Shown here in pieces: positions 24,109 to 33,723 of a stretch of DNA of 38,997 nucleotides; the stretch's first letter is position 1; every line of letters begins with the position of its first letter. The position numbers and the translations under genes were made by a program. A model generated the notes under the pieces. It was not told the DNA's origin. It saw only the letters and a program-made list of their open reading frames with translations, and searched no databases. This DNA is from Chloroflexota bacterium (GTDB lineage Bacteria > Chloroflexota > Anaerolineae > Aggregatilineales > Phototrophicaceae), in NCBI GenBank assembly GCA_003696565.1, contig RFHA01000350.1, positions 1-38,997 of the forward strand, written 5' to 3'.

Positions 24109-25857
24109 ATGGTGACTTACGCTGATAAACCCTGGTTGAAACATTACGATGAAGGTGTGCCTGCCTCACTTGAACCTTATTCAGAAATCACCATCCCAGA
24201 TTTTTTACGGCGATCTGCGGAAAAATTTCCTAAGCGTCCTGCTCTTGTGATGGATGCAAAGCTTCCATATATTGGGCGTGTGAAACGCTCAGTTAGCTAT
24301 CGTCAGTTAGACCGCTTGTCTGACGCAATGGCGGTTGCTTTGATTAATCTTGGATTACATAAAGGTGATCATGTTGCTCTCGTCATGCCGAATTGTACAG
24401 CATTTGTAATTGCTTACTATGGTGTTTTAAAGGCGGGGGGGGTTGTGGTAGCTGTTAACCCAGAATATCCACCACTCAAAATGCAAAAACAACTCAAAGA
24501 ATGTGATGCGGTAATGATGGTCACCTTAAGCTTGTACTATAAGACCATTAAAGAAATTCAACCAGAAACGAAGCTAAGAAACATCATCGTCACGAATATC
24601 AAAGAATATTTACCTCGCATTGCTCGTATATTGTTTACGATGACGACAGAAAAAAGAGATGGTCATGCCATCGAAAAACTACCCCCCGGTGATTATCGTC
24701 TACAAGATTTGTTAAAGCGTTATCGAGGTAAAAAACCAGATGTTGAGGTGAAGCCGAGTGATGTCGCATTGATGCAATATACTGGTGGAACAACGGGTAC
24801 ACCCAAAGCTGCAATGGCGGCTCATAGTGCACTTGTGGCAAGTACCTTACAGGCGAATGTTTGGTCAACGCTGGATTTGCCAGAGGTAGAAAACATGCCT
24901 GCTCGGCACGAGCTTGTTTTTCTTGGGGTTATTCCTATGTTTCATGTTTATGGGTTGGTTGTCTTACTCAGTCAGGCGATTTCCGGTGGGGCATCGGTGA
25001 TTATGGTACCTAACCCTCGTGATATGAATAATTTGGTGGAAATGATCGATCATTATAAGCCAACAGTATTTTTGGGAGTTCCCACGCTTTGGAATGCGCT
25101 TACAGATAATCCAGATGTAAAATCTGGAAAAGTGTCTCTTGAGTCAATTATTATTGCTTATTGTGCTGCTGCACCAATGCACCGTCTAACTCGTGAAGCA
25201 GCAGAAGCTGCCGGAGTACGTAAACTTGTGCAGGCTTACGGATTAAGTGAAGTGCCAGCTGGTAATCACTCTAATCCAATGATTGGTGAAAACCGACTTG
25301 ATTCAGTTGGGTTGCCATTGCCAGATGTTGATAGTCGTATTGTCGATTTAGAAACTGGCACAAAAGAAATGCCTGTGGGGCAACCCGGTGAAATTATTGT
25401 CCATTCGCCTAGTCTAATGATGGGGTATTATAATCAACCAGAAGAAACTCAACAGGTTTTACGAGAGTTTGATGGTAAGTTGTTTATGTATACCGGTGAT
25501 GTTGGGTATATGGATGAGGATGGATACTTTTACATTACGGATCGTAAGAAAGATATGGTTTTAATAGGTGGTTTTAATGTTTATCCTGCAATTGTTGAAA
25601 AAGTCTTATTAGAACATCCTGCTGTGCAGGATGTGGGGGTTGCAGGTATTCCACACCCTAAAAAAGCAGGAGAAGAAGCCTTGATGGCATGGGTGGTTGT
25701 TAAACCTGGACATCAGGTCAAACGGGGTGATCTAATTGCACATTGTAAACCATATTTAGCAGGATATGAAATTCCACGTCGTTATGAATTTGTTGATCAC
25801 TTGCCGAAATCCGCAGTAGGGAAGTTACTTCGGCGTGAATTGGTCCAGATGTTATAA
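24109..25857 (+). CDS. Long-chain fatty-acid-CoA ligase
   Basis: The 582-residue adenylate-forming enzyme activates a fatty acid with ATP and joins it to CoA. Motifs in order: YTGGTTGTPKAA (P-loop, 224-235), YGLSEVPAGNH, YTGDVGYMDEDGYFYITDRK (Asp464 region), the hinge KKDMVLIGGFNVYP, and the C-terminal catalytic-lysine region KSAVGKLLRRELV. The internal insert NIIVTNIKEYLPRIARIL is usual for long-chain FadD/LcfA types. ATG 24109 has GGAG seven bases upstream. It is divergent from the half methyltransferase and 41 bases before tgt, on the same strand. Chain length preference cannot be read with certainty. A role in beta-oxidation or lipid recycling is likely. Confidence 0.9.
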   Translation: MVTYADKPWLKHYDEGVPASLEPYSEITIPDFLRRSAEKFPKRPALVMDAKLPYIGRVKRSVSYRQLDRLSDAMAVALINLGLHKGDHVALVMPNCTAFVIAYYGVLKAGGVVVAVNPEYPPLKMQKQLKECDAVMMVTLSLYYKTIKEIQPETKLRNIIVTNIKEYLPRIARILFTMTTEKRDGHAIEKLPPGDYRLQDLLKRYRGKKPDVEVKPSDVALMQYTGGTTGTPKAAMAAHSALVASTLQANVWSTLDLPEVENMPARHELVFLGVIPMFHVYGLVVLLSQAISGGASVIMVPNPRDMNNLVEMIDHYKPTVFLGVPTLWNALTDNPDVKSGKVSLESIIIAYCAAAPMHRLTREAAEAAGVRKLVQAYGLSEVPAGNHSNPMIGENRLDSVGLPLPDVDSRIVDLETGTKEMPVGQPGEIIVHSPSLMMGYYNQPEETQQVLREFDGKLFMYTGDVGYMDEDGYFYITDRKKDMVLIGGFNVYPAIVEKVLLEHPAVQDVGVAGIPHPKKAGEEALMAWVVVKPGHQVKRGDLIAHCKPYLAGYEIPRRYEFVDHLPKSAVGKLLRRELVQML

Positions 25858-25895
25858 TCAGTATTGCTTTGCGGTCAAAACATATTCAGGAATAA

Positions 25896-27002
<1,107 letters not shown>

Positions 27003-27004
27003 TT

Positions 27005-27823
27005 ATGGGACCATCCAAACGTACCCTAGCAATTGTTGCTTTAACAACCACGTTGGTGAGTTGTAGCCCCCAATCCCTTCCTGCTACGACTCCCACAACT
27101 CCGGCAAACCCTCCTCGTATTTATACAACTACTGCTACACAACCTCTTATGGTCGATTTGACATTAGCTTATTCAGAGCGTTATTCTGCGCCGCAGTTTG
27201 ATATTTTCTCTGGTAATTATCAAGACATGCTTAACATGCTTTATCAGGGGGATATTGCTTACTTTGTGACAAATCATTTGCCTGCTGACTCGATATGGGC
27301 AGCCCCAATCGCTCAAGATGGTATTGTGATTATCACACACTCCAGTGTTCAGGTTAAAAACATCTCAGTGGATGACCTCCGACGTATTTATCAGGGAAGC
27401 ATCCACAATTGGATGTCACTTGGCGGAGCGGATATTCCGATTACTGTGTTTAGCCGTGAAGCTGGTAGCAGTACTCGCGCTGAATTTGATACCATGGTGA
27501 TGGGGTATCGTCAAACAACAGCTAATGCACGGGTTGCTTCTTCAAGTATGCAAATGGTCAATCAGGTGGCAAATCAACCGGGAAGTATAGGGTATGTCTC
27601 TATGGGTTTCGTAGAGGAGCGTGTTCAGGTAATGGCTGTTGAGAATATTTTGCCAAATCTGGACACGGTTTATGAAGGAATTTACCCCCTGCGCTCAACA
27701 ATATTTATTGTTGGTTTGGCAGAGCCAGAGGGTATATTTCGCCATTTTCTAGGTTGGGTTCAAAGCCCAGACGGGCAAAGTATTGTTGGACAGCGTTACG
27801 TTCCAATTATGATGCCGAACTAA
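27005..27823 (+). CDS. PstS-like phosphate-binding lipoprotein, stand-alone
   Basis: The 272-residue protein starts with a lipoprotein signal (LALTTTLVSC-type region; lipid-carrying Cys20 in TTTLVSC) and a Thr/Pro-rich spacer (about 25-40). The rest resembles a short PstS-like solute-binding protein: APIAQDGIVIITHSS, LRRIYQGSIHNWMSLGG, then FSREAGSSTRAEFD, the oxyanion-binding block, and GSIGYVSMGF. It is likely anchored outside the membrane and binds phosphate or a similar anion. No permease or ATPase gene is next to it, so it may work with a transporter elsewhere, or as a sensor. It starts two bases after tgt without a clear SD of its own. Its end overlaps the convergent small TPR gene by four bases. 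Confidence 0.82.
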   Translation: MGPSKRTLAIVALTTTLVSCSPQSLPATTPTTPANPPRIYTTTATQPLMVDLTLAYSERYSAPQFDIFSGNYQDMLNMLYQGDIAYFVTNHLPADSIWAAPIAQDGIVIITHSSVQVKNISVDDLRRIYQGSIHNWMSLGGADIPITVFSREAGSSTRAEFDTMVMGYRQTTANARVASSSMQMVNQVANQPGSIGYVSMGFVEERVQVMAVENILPNLDTVYEGIYPLRSTIFIVGLAEPEGIFRHFLGWVQSPDGQSIVGQRYVPIMMPN

Positions 27824-28191
27824 CTAAAAAATGAGAAGAACATCACATTTAGTAAGATCAGCGTGAGAATCCACATAGCACCTAAAGCGGTATCTCGAAT
27901 TGTACGTAACTTATGACGTTGTTTTTCGATTAACATCTCTGTTTCTTTTAAGCGATATAACGCCCCAGCAGCAATTGTATTGTGGGGGTTAATTCGTAAA
28001 ACATTATCCAAACATAAACTGCTTTGATCAATTGAATCAACAGTTACCGCCATCCAAAGCCAGGCATCTTCAAAATTGTTATCTTCACGAATTAACTCAC
28101 GAAGTAGTTGACGTGCCTCATCTAATTGTTTGATTTTAATCAGTTCAATTGCATCAAGTAGGCGATCAATACGAGATTTATTTTGACTCAT
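27820..28191 (-). CDS. Small protein with TPR-like helices and a C-terminal membrane segment
   Basis: The 123-residue product has two helical hairpins resembling a single TPR pair (DAIELIKIKQLDEARQLL, then LDNVLRINPHNTIAAGAL) and one hydrophobic stretch at the end (about 100-122, ALGAMWILTLILLNVMFF), consistent with a tail-anchored protein. The start is ATG 28191, with GGGAG nine bases upstream; the open frame to 28224 lies inside the PIG-L gene. The start overlaps the end of the PIG-L gene by 14 bases, which suggests coupled translation. No enzyme motif is visible. It is probably a membrane-bound adaptor, but that is a guess from architecture. Confidence 0.65.
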   Translation of the reverse strand: MSQNKSRIDRLLDAIELIKIKQLDEARQLLRELIREDNNFEDAWLWMAVTVDSIDQSSLCLDNVLRINPHNTIAAGALYRLKETEMLIEKQRHKLRTIRDTALGAMWILTLILLNVMFFSFFS

Positions 28192-29044
28192 CAAACTTGA
28201 CTCCCTCAAATAAATCATATTCATCCACTTTGTTATGAGATGGGGGAGGATAAGCGCGGGTTAAGCCGTGTTTTGCACCCAATAATCTACGTAACCATCT
28301 CGGCAAAAAGCCAATTCGTCCGCCACCTTGACTAGCATGACAAGCATTTGCTTCATCCCATATATCTAAATAGTTTCTGATATCTATTTTAGTATGAATT
28401 GGTTCAGCATGGTCAAGGACTGCTTGAATATCAATGTCCTGATTAGTCCCCATACGTCTCGGGTCTTTACCTCTCAATCGGATCAGCCAGATAGCAAGCC
28501 GAATCATGAAGGTTGGTATACTGCTAAAATACAACTTTTGTGGTTGATAAGGTGGTAAATCCCCCGACATATATGATGGATCACCCGCTAAAAAGAAAGC
28601 TTTTTCGGTTGCTCGTTGAATTGCTATATGATCTGGGTGTCCATATCCACCATATCGATTGAACGTAATAACAACTTGGGGGTTAATTTGACGGATCACT
28701 GTGACAACCCGCTGAATCAACTCATCTGGATTATTTTGCCAAACATACCAGGATGCTTGTGGATCGTTGTTTGTCTCCGCTCCCATCATGCCACTATCTT
28801 TGTAACCAAAGGTAAAAACTTCTTTTAGCCCTAATTTTTGTGCAGCGCATTGTAATTCACTTAAGCGTAATTCCGCTACTGAATTATAACCATTCAACAT
28901 TTCGGGTGGTATTGTTCCAGCGTCACCGTTTGTTGTACAAATTAAATAAACTTCTGCACCATCATCTACATACTTGGCGATCAATCCACCTAACCCAAAG
29001 CTTTCATCATCAGGGTGAGCGAATGCAATCAAAATTCTCCGCAT
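28178..29044 (-). CDS. PIG-L/LmbE-family deacetylase
   Basis: The 288-residue protein belongs to the zinc-dependent N-acetylglucosamine-type deacetylases. It has the metal motif AHPDDE (9-14; His10 and Asp13 bind zinc, Asp12 is the base), ICTTNGDAGT, and HPDH (136-139; third zinc ligand His139). Relatives include MshB, BshB and Mca, in mycothiol and bacillithiol pathways, and lipid-sugar deacetylases. Which small molecule it acts on cannot be told, since no other thiol-pathway gene is nearby. ATG 29044 has AAGGA nine bases upstream. It overlaps the small TPR-like gene by 14 bases and is divergent from the DUF3048 gene. Confidence 0.9.
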   Translation of the reverse strand: MRRILIAFAHPDDESFGLGGLIAKYVDDGAEVYLICTTNGDAGTIPPEMLNGYNSVAELRLSELQCAAQKLGLKEVFTFGYKDSGMMGAETNNDPQASWYVWQNNPDELIQRVVTVIRQINPQVVITFNRYGGYGHPDHIAIQRATEKAFFLAGDPSYMSGDLPPYQPQKLYFSSIPTFMIRLAIWLIRLRGKDPRRMGTNQDIDIQAVLDHAEPIHTKIDIRNYLDIWDEANACHASQGGGRIGFLPRWLRRLLGAKHGLTRAYPPPSHNKVDEYDLFEGVKFDESK

Positions 29045-29127
29045 TATTGATAGTCCTTTGCTGTTATCCTTTTATTAAGATGCGTGCTGTTACCCTACGT
29101 CTTACCACCGCTTTTATAAATAACCCC

Positions 29128-29156
29128 TGTGCAATAGCCCGAGTTCGTCCTATACT
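29128..29156 (+). promoter_or_regulatory. Weak candidate promoter of the DUF3048 gene
   Basis: TATACT at 29151-29156 with TGTGCA 17 bases upstream would start transcription near 29163, about 27 bases before the chosen ATG. The -35 match is poor. Nothing else identifiable lies in the gap 29045-29189. Confidence 0.25.
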
Positions 29157-29189
29157 GTCTCACCGTTGTATTTTAGCATGAGGTTTCAT

Positions 29190-30491
29190 ATGCGTCGCTT
29201 TTTGTTGCTGATTTTATTTGTCGTGATGCTGCCATTTGTTCTGCCTGTTTTGGCACAGAACGAGTTTGATCAGCATCAATTTGTCACCAATACACCCCGT
29301 CCAGTTCTGTTTGCGACCAATACACCAACAGGACCAACAGCTACACCGACGGTTACAAGCACATCAACCGATACACCATCTCCAACGGCGACACCAACAG
29401 CAACTTTTACACCAACCAATACGCCAACTAATACCCCAACGCCGACTGATACACCATCGCCAACCCCAACGCCAAACGGTCCTTTTATTTATCCGCAAGG
29501 GGTTAACCCACTCACTGGTTTACCATACCCAAATGAAGAGGCAATGAATAGACGAAATCTCATTGTTAAGATTTCTAACTATCCACCAGTTGTCCGTCCG
29601 CAAACTGGGGTAAACCAGGCAGATGTTGTCTATGAGCTAGAAGCTGAAGGTGGAGTCACACGTTTTGCTGCAATTTTCCGCAGTAATGCTCCGGAGCGTG
29701 TTGGTTCAGTGCGGAGTGCGCGTTTGGCAGATTTGCACTTGATCCAGATGTATAATGCGTTGCTGGCATATTCAGGCACAAGCGAACCAATTCAAAATAT
29801 TATCCTTGATCCAGAAAATCCGTACTTGTATCGTGCCTTTTCTCCGCTTAAGGGGGATAATTGCGAAAATGCAGGCTTCTGCCGCGATCCACGTACAGAC
29901 GGTGTTGATTTTGAGCATACGTTGTTTTTAAATACACAACGGTTATATGATTTGGCAACACAATATAACGTCAATACTGGATATCAAGCACGCGGTTTTG
30001 CATTTAGCCCAAATCCAGACCCGAGTGAAAATATCGCAAGGGATATTTATATTGAATGGTATGGTCAGGCAGATGCACGCTGGCAATATGATGAAGAAAG
30101 CGGACATTATCTTCGTTGGACAGATGGAGTCCCGCATTTTGATGCTGCTGATAACACACAACTTTGGACGGATAATCTAGTTGTTATTGAAGTGCCGCAC
30201 GAACGCCGTCCAGATTTGTTCCCACCAGGGTCAAATTTTGAATCGCTTGATATTGTGTTAATTGGGCAGGGGCGTGCTTATGTATTTCGTGATGGTTTTT
30301 GGTATCAGGGGTATTGGCGGCGGGCTAATGAAGACCCTGGAAGCGCATTACAATTGATTTATCCAGGTGCGCCTAATCCGATCATGCTCAAACCAGGTCG
30401 GACTTGGGTCGCGGTGGTCCGTGGCTTAGGTAACGTTACAGTTTCAGAAGAATTACAAGACCCCACAGTTTCATCATCAGCTTCACGTTAG
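29190..30491 (+). CDS. Secreted DUF3048 protein with Thr/Pro linker
   Basis: The 433-residue protein has a signal peptide (MRRFLLLILFVVMLPFVLP, cleavage near AQN at 22-24), a low-complexity linker (about 45-95) of TNTP, TATP and TDTPSP units, and a DUF3048 domain: GVNPLTGLP, RRNLIVKISNYPPVVRPQTG, ADVVYELEAEGGVTRFAAIF, VGSVRSARLADL, ending with PGRTWVAVVRG. DUF3048 proteins, such as the YerB group, are exported lipoprotein-like proteins of unknown role. No lipobox cysteine is present, so this one is soluble or cell-wall associated. ATG 29190 is chosen because GAGG lies six bases upstream; ATG 29178 has no SD. The linker style is common in Anaerolineae-type Chloroflexota. A likely terminator follows. 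Confidence 0.88.
   Translation: MRRFLLLILFVVMLPFVLPVLAQNEFDQHQFVTNTPRPVLFATNTPTGPTATPTVTSTSTDTPSPTATPTATFTPTNTPTNTPTPTDTPSPTPTPNGPFIYPQGVNPLTGLPYPNEEAMNRRNLIVKISNYPPVVRPQTGVNQADVVYELEAEGGVTRFAAIFRSNAPERVGSVRSARLADLHLIQMYNALLAYSGTSEPIQNIILDPENPYLYRAFSPLKGDNCENAGFCRDPRTDGVDFEHTLFLNTQRLYDLATQYNVNTGYQARGFAFSPNPDPSENIARDIYIEWYGQADARWQYDEESGHYLRWTDGVPHFDAADNTQLWTDNLVVIEVPHERRPDLFPPGSNFESLDIVLIGQGRAYVFRDGFWYQGYWRRANEDPGSALQLIYPGAPNPIMLKPGRTWVAVVRGLGNVTVSEELQDPTVSSSASR
29322..29474 (+). repeat. Low-complexity Thr/Pro-coding repeat
   Basis: Degenerate ACACCAAC-type units encode residues 45-95 of the DUF3048 protein. The units vary in sequence and are in frame, so this is a protein linker rather than a pure DNA tandem repeat. 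Length variation by slippage is possible. Confidence 0.6.
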
Positions 30492-30503
30492 AATTAGCGG
30501 AAT

Positions 30504-30541
30504 TAGCGGGGCTTTATGCCCTGCTAATCATCCTCTTTTTT
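30504..30541 (+). terminator. Probable terminator after the DUF3048 gene
   Basis: TAGCGGGGC (30504-30512) and GCCCTGCTA (30518-30526) pair with one G-U and a 5-base loop. A run of six T starts ten bases after the stem, at 30536. The gap between stem and T-run is longer than usual, so termination may be weak. Confidence 0.5.
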
Positions 30542-30573
30542 GAGTTTTATCAACCTATGTTACGCTTTGATGG

Positions 30574-30603
30574 TTGAAATTATGTTCGTTTCTTATTTAT
30601 AAT
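30574..30603 (+). promoter_or_regulatory. Sigma-70 promoter of uvrA
   Basis: TTGAAA (30574-30579) and TATAAT (30598-30603), 18 bases apart, match the sigma-70 consensus closely. Transcription would start near 30610, giving a 30-base leader before ATG 30641. This is the best promoter in the window. Confidence 0.7.
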
Positions 30604-30605
30604 AT

Positions 30606-30619
30606 AGAACAGATGTCCT
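30606..30619 (+). promoter_or_regulatory. LexA-like box over the uvrA transcription start
   Basis: AGAACAGATGTCCT contains GAAC-N4-GTCC, one base from the GAAC-N4-GTTC core of the Gram-positive LexA (SOS) box. It overlaps the predicted uvrA start point, where a repressor would block transcription. uvrA is SOS-controlled in many bacteria. The LexA motif of this organism is not known to me, so this is an inference. Confidence 0.35.
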
Positions 30620-30640
30620 TATCTCATTAGTGAGTTGTCT

Positions 30641-33541
30641 ATGCAGGATAAAATTATTGTTCGGGGTGCGCGTGAGCATAACCTTAAGAATATTGATGTG
30701 GAAATTCCACGTAATCAACTGGTTGTTATCAGTGGGCTGTCTGGTTCAGGTAAATCATCGTTAGCGTTTGATACGATTTTTGCGGAAGGACAAAGACGGT
30801 ATGTGGAGAGCTTGAGTGCTTATGCTCGCCAATTTTTGGGGCAAATGGAAAAACCGGATGTTGATCAAATTGAAGGACTAAGTCCAGCGGTATCAATTGA
30901 TCAAAAGGGCGGCAGTCATAATCCACGTTCGACTGTAGGGACGGTGACGGAAATTTATGATTATTTGCGGTTGCTTTATGCCCGGATTGGTATTCCACAC
31001 TGTCCAGTTTGTGGGCAGGAGGTAGTTGCTCAGAGTGCTCAGCAGATTGTTGATGCAGTTAAAGCGATGCCAGATGGAACGCGAATGAATATCCTCGCGC
31101 CAATTATTAAGGATAAAAAGGGGAACCATGTTAAGGTCTTAAATGATATTCGCAAAGCGGGCTTTTCACGTGTTCGTGTTGATAATCAAATTCATGAACT
31201 GAGTGAAGATATTGAGTTAGATCGCTATGTGATTCACAATATCGAGGTTGTGGTAGATCGGTTGATTATTCGCCATTATGATGATCCTAAATCAGAAGAA
31301 GCGCGTAGTGCAGAAAGTCGCCTAACCGATTCTATTGAAACAGCCCTAGAATTAGGTGATGGTGTGGTCATCATCAATAATGTGACTGATGCAGAACATC
31401 CTGAAGATGTTTTGTTTAGTGAACATCTTGCTTGTGTAAATGGGCATGGTAGTTTACCAGAAATTGAACCAAGTACGTTTAGTTTTAATACGCCACGCGG
31501 CGCATGCCCAGATTGTCAGGGGTTGGGTTTCCGCTTGGAATTTGATCCTAGCACGATTGTCCCTAATCCTGATTTGAGCATAGTTGATGGGGCATTAGAC
31601 GCAAATGGTTGGAATTTAGAAGAGGATAGCTGGAATCGTAATGTTATTGAAGCGGTTAGCCATGCTTATGGCGTGCCGTTAGATATCCCCTGGCGTGAAC
31701 TGACAGATAAACAGCGCGCAATTATTCTATATGGCACAAAAGGTAAGCAGGTCGAAATCAAATATACCAACCGTTATGGCGATACACGCCGTTATAAAAC
31801 AGCGTTTGAAGGGATTATCACCAATTTACAGCGCCGTTATCACGAAACAAGTTCAGATTACATCCGCGAAAAATTAGAAGAATATATGATCCAAACGCCG
31901 TGTAGCACATGTAAAGGGCAGCGATTACGTCCAGAAGCGTTGGCTGTTACGGTGGCTGGTCAATCAATTAGCGAACTAACAGCCTTACCTGTTGTTGATT
32001 TACTCACATGGGTTCAGGGATTACATGGGGATACGGTCAGTGCTTTATCTGAACGGGATCAGCAAATTGCGTATCAAATACTAAAAGAGATTGAAGCGCG
32101 TTTGCGTTTTCTTAACGATGTTGGGTTAGGATATCTAAATTTATCTCGTTCGGCGGGAACACTCAGTGGAGGGGAAGCGCAACGTATCCGCCTGGCAACA
32201 CAAATTGGAAGCCGCCTTACTGGTGTACTTTATGTTTTGGATGAGCCATCTATTGGCTTGCATCAGCGGGATAATGACAGGTTGATTCGTACCTTAGAAG
32301 AACTTCGGGATTTGGGGAATACTGTCCTCGTTGTAGAACATGATGAGGAAACGATGCGCTCAGCAGACTGGCTGATTGACTTAGGTCCAGGGGCTGGGGA
32401 ACGAGGAGGACGCATTGTTGCACAAGGAACGCCTGAGCATGTGATGACGATAGAAACAAGCCCGACAGGGAACTATCTTTCTGGGCGATTTCGTATTGAA
32501 TTGCCAAAGGAGCGTCGCCCTGGTAATGGGCAGCAAATTGTCGTGCGTGGCGCACGTGAAAACAATCTAAAAAATATCGATGTGACGTTTCCACTTGGGC
32601 AATTGATATGCGTCACTGGGGTAAGTGGTAGCGGTAAAAGCACATTAGTGGTCGATATTTTATATCAACGTTTAGCACAAATTCTGAATGGAAGTAGAAC
32701 GCGCCCAGGTCAGCACGATGCAATTGAAGGGATAGAACATATTGATAAAATTATCAATATTGATCAAAGCCCTATTGGACGTACCCCACGTAGTAATCCT
32801 GGTACATATACCAAGATGTTTGATGCCGTGCGGACGCTTTTTGCTGAAATGCCAGAAAGCAAAATACGTGGCTATAGTGCTGGGCGTTTTAGCTTTAATG
32901 TAAAGGGTGGACGTTGTGAAAATTGCCAAGGTCAGGGACAGATTAAGATTGAAATGCAGTTCCTGCCAGATATATATGTCGAATGTGAAGTCTGCAAGGG
33001 AACCCGCTATAATCGCGAAACCCTACAAGTACATTACAAGGGGAAAAATATTGCTGATGTACTTGATATGACTGTGAGTGAAGGACTGGAATTTTTTCAG
33101 AATATTCCAACAATCGTTACAAAACTGCAAACATTGGAAGCAGTTGGGTTAGGGTATATCCGCATTGGACAACCAGCAACAACACTTAGCGGTGGGGAAG
33201 CACAACGCATTAAACTTAGCCGTGAGCTATCAAAACGGGCAACTGGTCAAACCCTGTATATTTTAGATGAACCATCTACTGGTTTACATGCTTATGATGT
33301 TAAGCGATTGATCGATGTCTTACAGCAACTTGTTGATCAAGGGAATTCTGTTGTCGTTATTGAGCATAATTTGGATATTATCAAAGTAGCTGATTATTTG
33401 ATCGATTTAGGTCCAGAGGGGGGGGATGCTGGCGGTACAGTGATTGCAACAGGTACACCGGAAATTGTGGCACAAACACCTCAAAGCCACACTGGGCATT
33501 ACCTTAAACCATATCTACAAATTGGCGAATCGCAAATCTAG
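30641..33541 (+). CDS. uvrA: Excinuclease ABC subunit A
   Basis: UvrA is the damage-recognition ATPase of nucleotide excision repair. The 966-residue protein has two ABC modules. First Walker A is GLSGSGKSS (32-40); second is GVSGSGKST (from about 660). The UvrA-specific block [20 protein letters not shown] follows the first. ABC signatures LSGGEAQRI occur in both halves. Zinc modules: CPVCG region and CPDCQGLG in the first half, and C759, C762 with CEVCKG in the second ([11 protein letters not shown]). ATG 30641 is used; the in-frame TTG two codons earlier has no better SD. A strong terminator follows, and the gene has its own promoter, so it is probably single. Identification is certain. 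Confidence 0.97.
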   Translation: MQDKIIVRGAREHNLKNIDVEIPRNQLVVISGLSGSGKSSLAFDTIFAEGQRRYVESLSAYARQFLGQMEKPDVDQIEGLSPAVSIDQKGGSHNPRSTVGTVTEIYDYLRLLYARIGIPHCPVCGQEVVAQSAQQIVDAVKAMPDGTRMNILAPIIKDKKGNHVKVLNDIRKAGFSRVRVDNQIHELSEDIELDRYVIHNIEVVVDRLIIRHYDDPKSEEARSAESRLTDSIETALELGDGVVIINNVTDAEHPEDVLFSEHLACVNGHGSLPEIEPSTFSFNTPRGACPDCQGLGFRLEFDPSTIVPNPDLSIVDGALDANGWNLEEDSWNRNVIEAVSHAYGVPLDIPWRELTDKQRAIILYGTKGKQVEIKYTNRYGDTRRYKTAFEGIITNLQRRYHETSSDYIREKLEEYMIQTPCSTCKGQRLRPEALAVTVAGQSISELTALPVVDLLTWVQGLHGDTVSALSERDQQIAYQILKEIEARLRFLNDVGLGYLNLSRSAGTLSGGEAQRIRLATQIGSRLTGVLYVLDEPSIGLHQRDNDRLIRTLEELRDLGNTVLVVEHDEETMRSADWLIDLGPGAGERGGRIVAQGTPEHVMTIETSPTGNYLSGRFRIELPKERRPGNGQQIVVRGARENNLKNIDVTFPLGQLICVTGVSGSGKSTLVVDILYQRLAQILNGSRTRPGQHDAIEGIEHIDKIINIDQSPIGRTPRSNPGTYTKMFDAVRTLFAEMPESKIRGYSAGRFSFNVKGGRCENCQGQGQIKIEMQFLPDIYVECEVCKGTRYNRETLQVHYKGKNIADVLDMTVSEGLEFFQNIPTIVTKLQTLEAVGLGYIRIGQPATTLSGGEAQRIKLSRELSKRATGQTLYILDEPSTGLHAYDVKRLIDVLQQLVDQGNSVVVIEHNLDIIKVADYLIDLGPEGGDAGGTVIATGTPEIVAQTPQSHTGHYLKPYLQIGESQI

Positions 33542-33555
33542 CTTAATATGTATAG

Positions 33556-33575
33556 GGTCTCGCAAGAGACCTTTT
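33556..33575 (+). terminator. Intrinsic terminator of uvrA
   Basis: GGTCTC and GAGACC form a perfect 6-bp stem closed by the GNRA-type loop GCAA, followed directly by TTTT. It lies 15 bases after the uvrA stop. Confidence 0.75.
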
Positions 33576-33636
33576 ATGTTTATCGATAAACTCTTAACAC
33601 AAAAAAACTCCTTATGGTGTAAAATATACTAAATGG

Positions 33637-33723
33637 AATTGGCTAATATGCCTAATTTCGCGTCCTTTGCCTACGGGCAACCCAAATAGATTTACCGGTT
33701 GGTCACCGGAAAAGGAGTTTTTT
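33637..33723 (+). promoter_or_regulatory. Structured 5' leader of gdhA (candidate cis-regulatory RNA)
   Basis: The leader holds TTGCC(TACG)GGCAA at 33667-33680, a 5-bp stem with a very stable UNCG-type loop, and CCGGT(TGGTC)ACCGG at 33695-33709, directly before the SD. TCCTTT (33663-33668) can pair with AAAGGA (33711-33716) in the SD and would enclose both hairpins. A possible -10 box TATACT is at 33625-33630. The fold could control ribosome access. I do not recognise a known riboswitch class. Confidence 0.4.

Noticed and set aside
30491-30508. Tandem GAATTAGCG GAATTAGCG
   Set aside because: Only two 9-base copies after the DUF3048 stop; likely chance or part of the terminator approach.
32250-32594. 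114-codon leftward open frame inside uvrA
   Set aside because: It is antisense to conserved ABC motifs and is best explained as a shadow frame.
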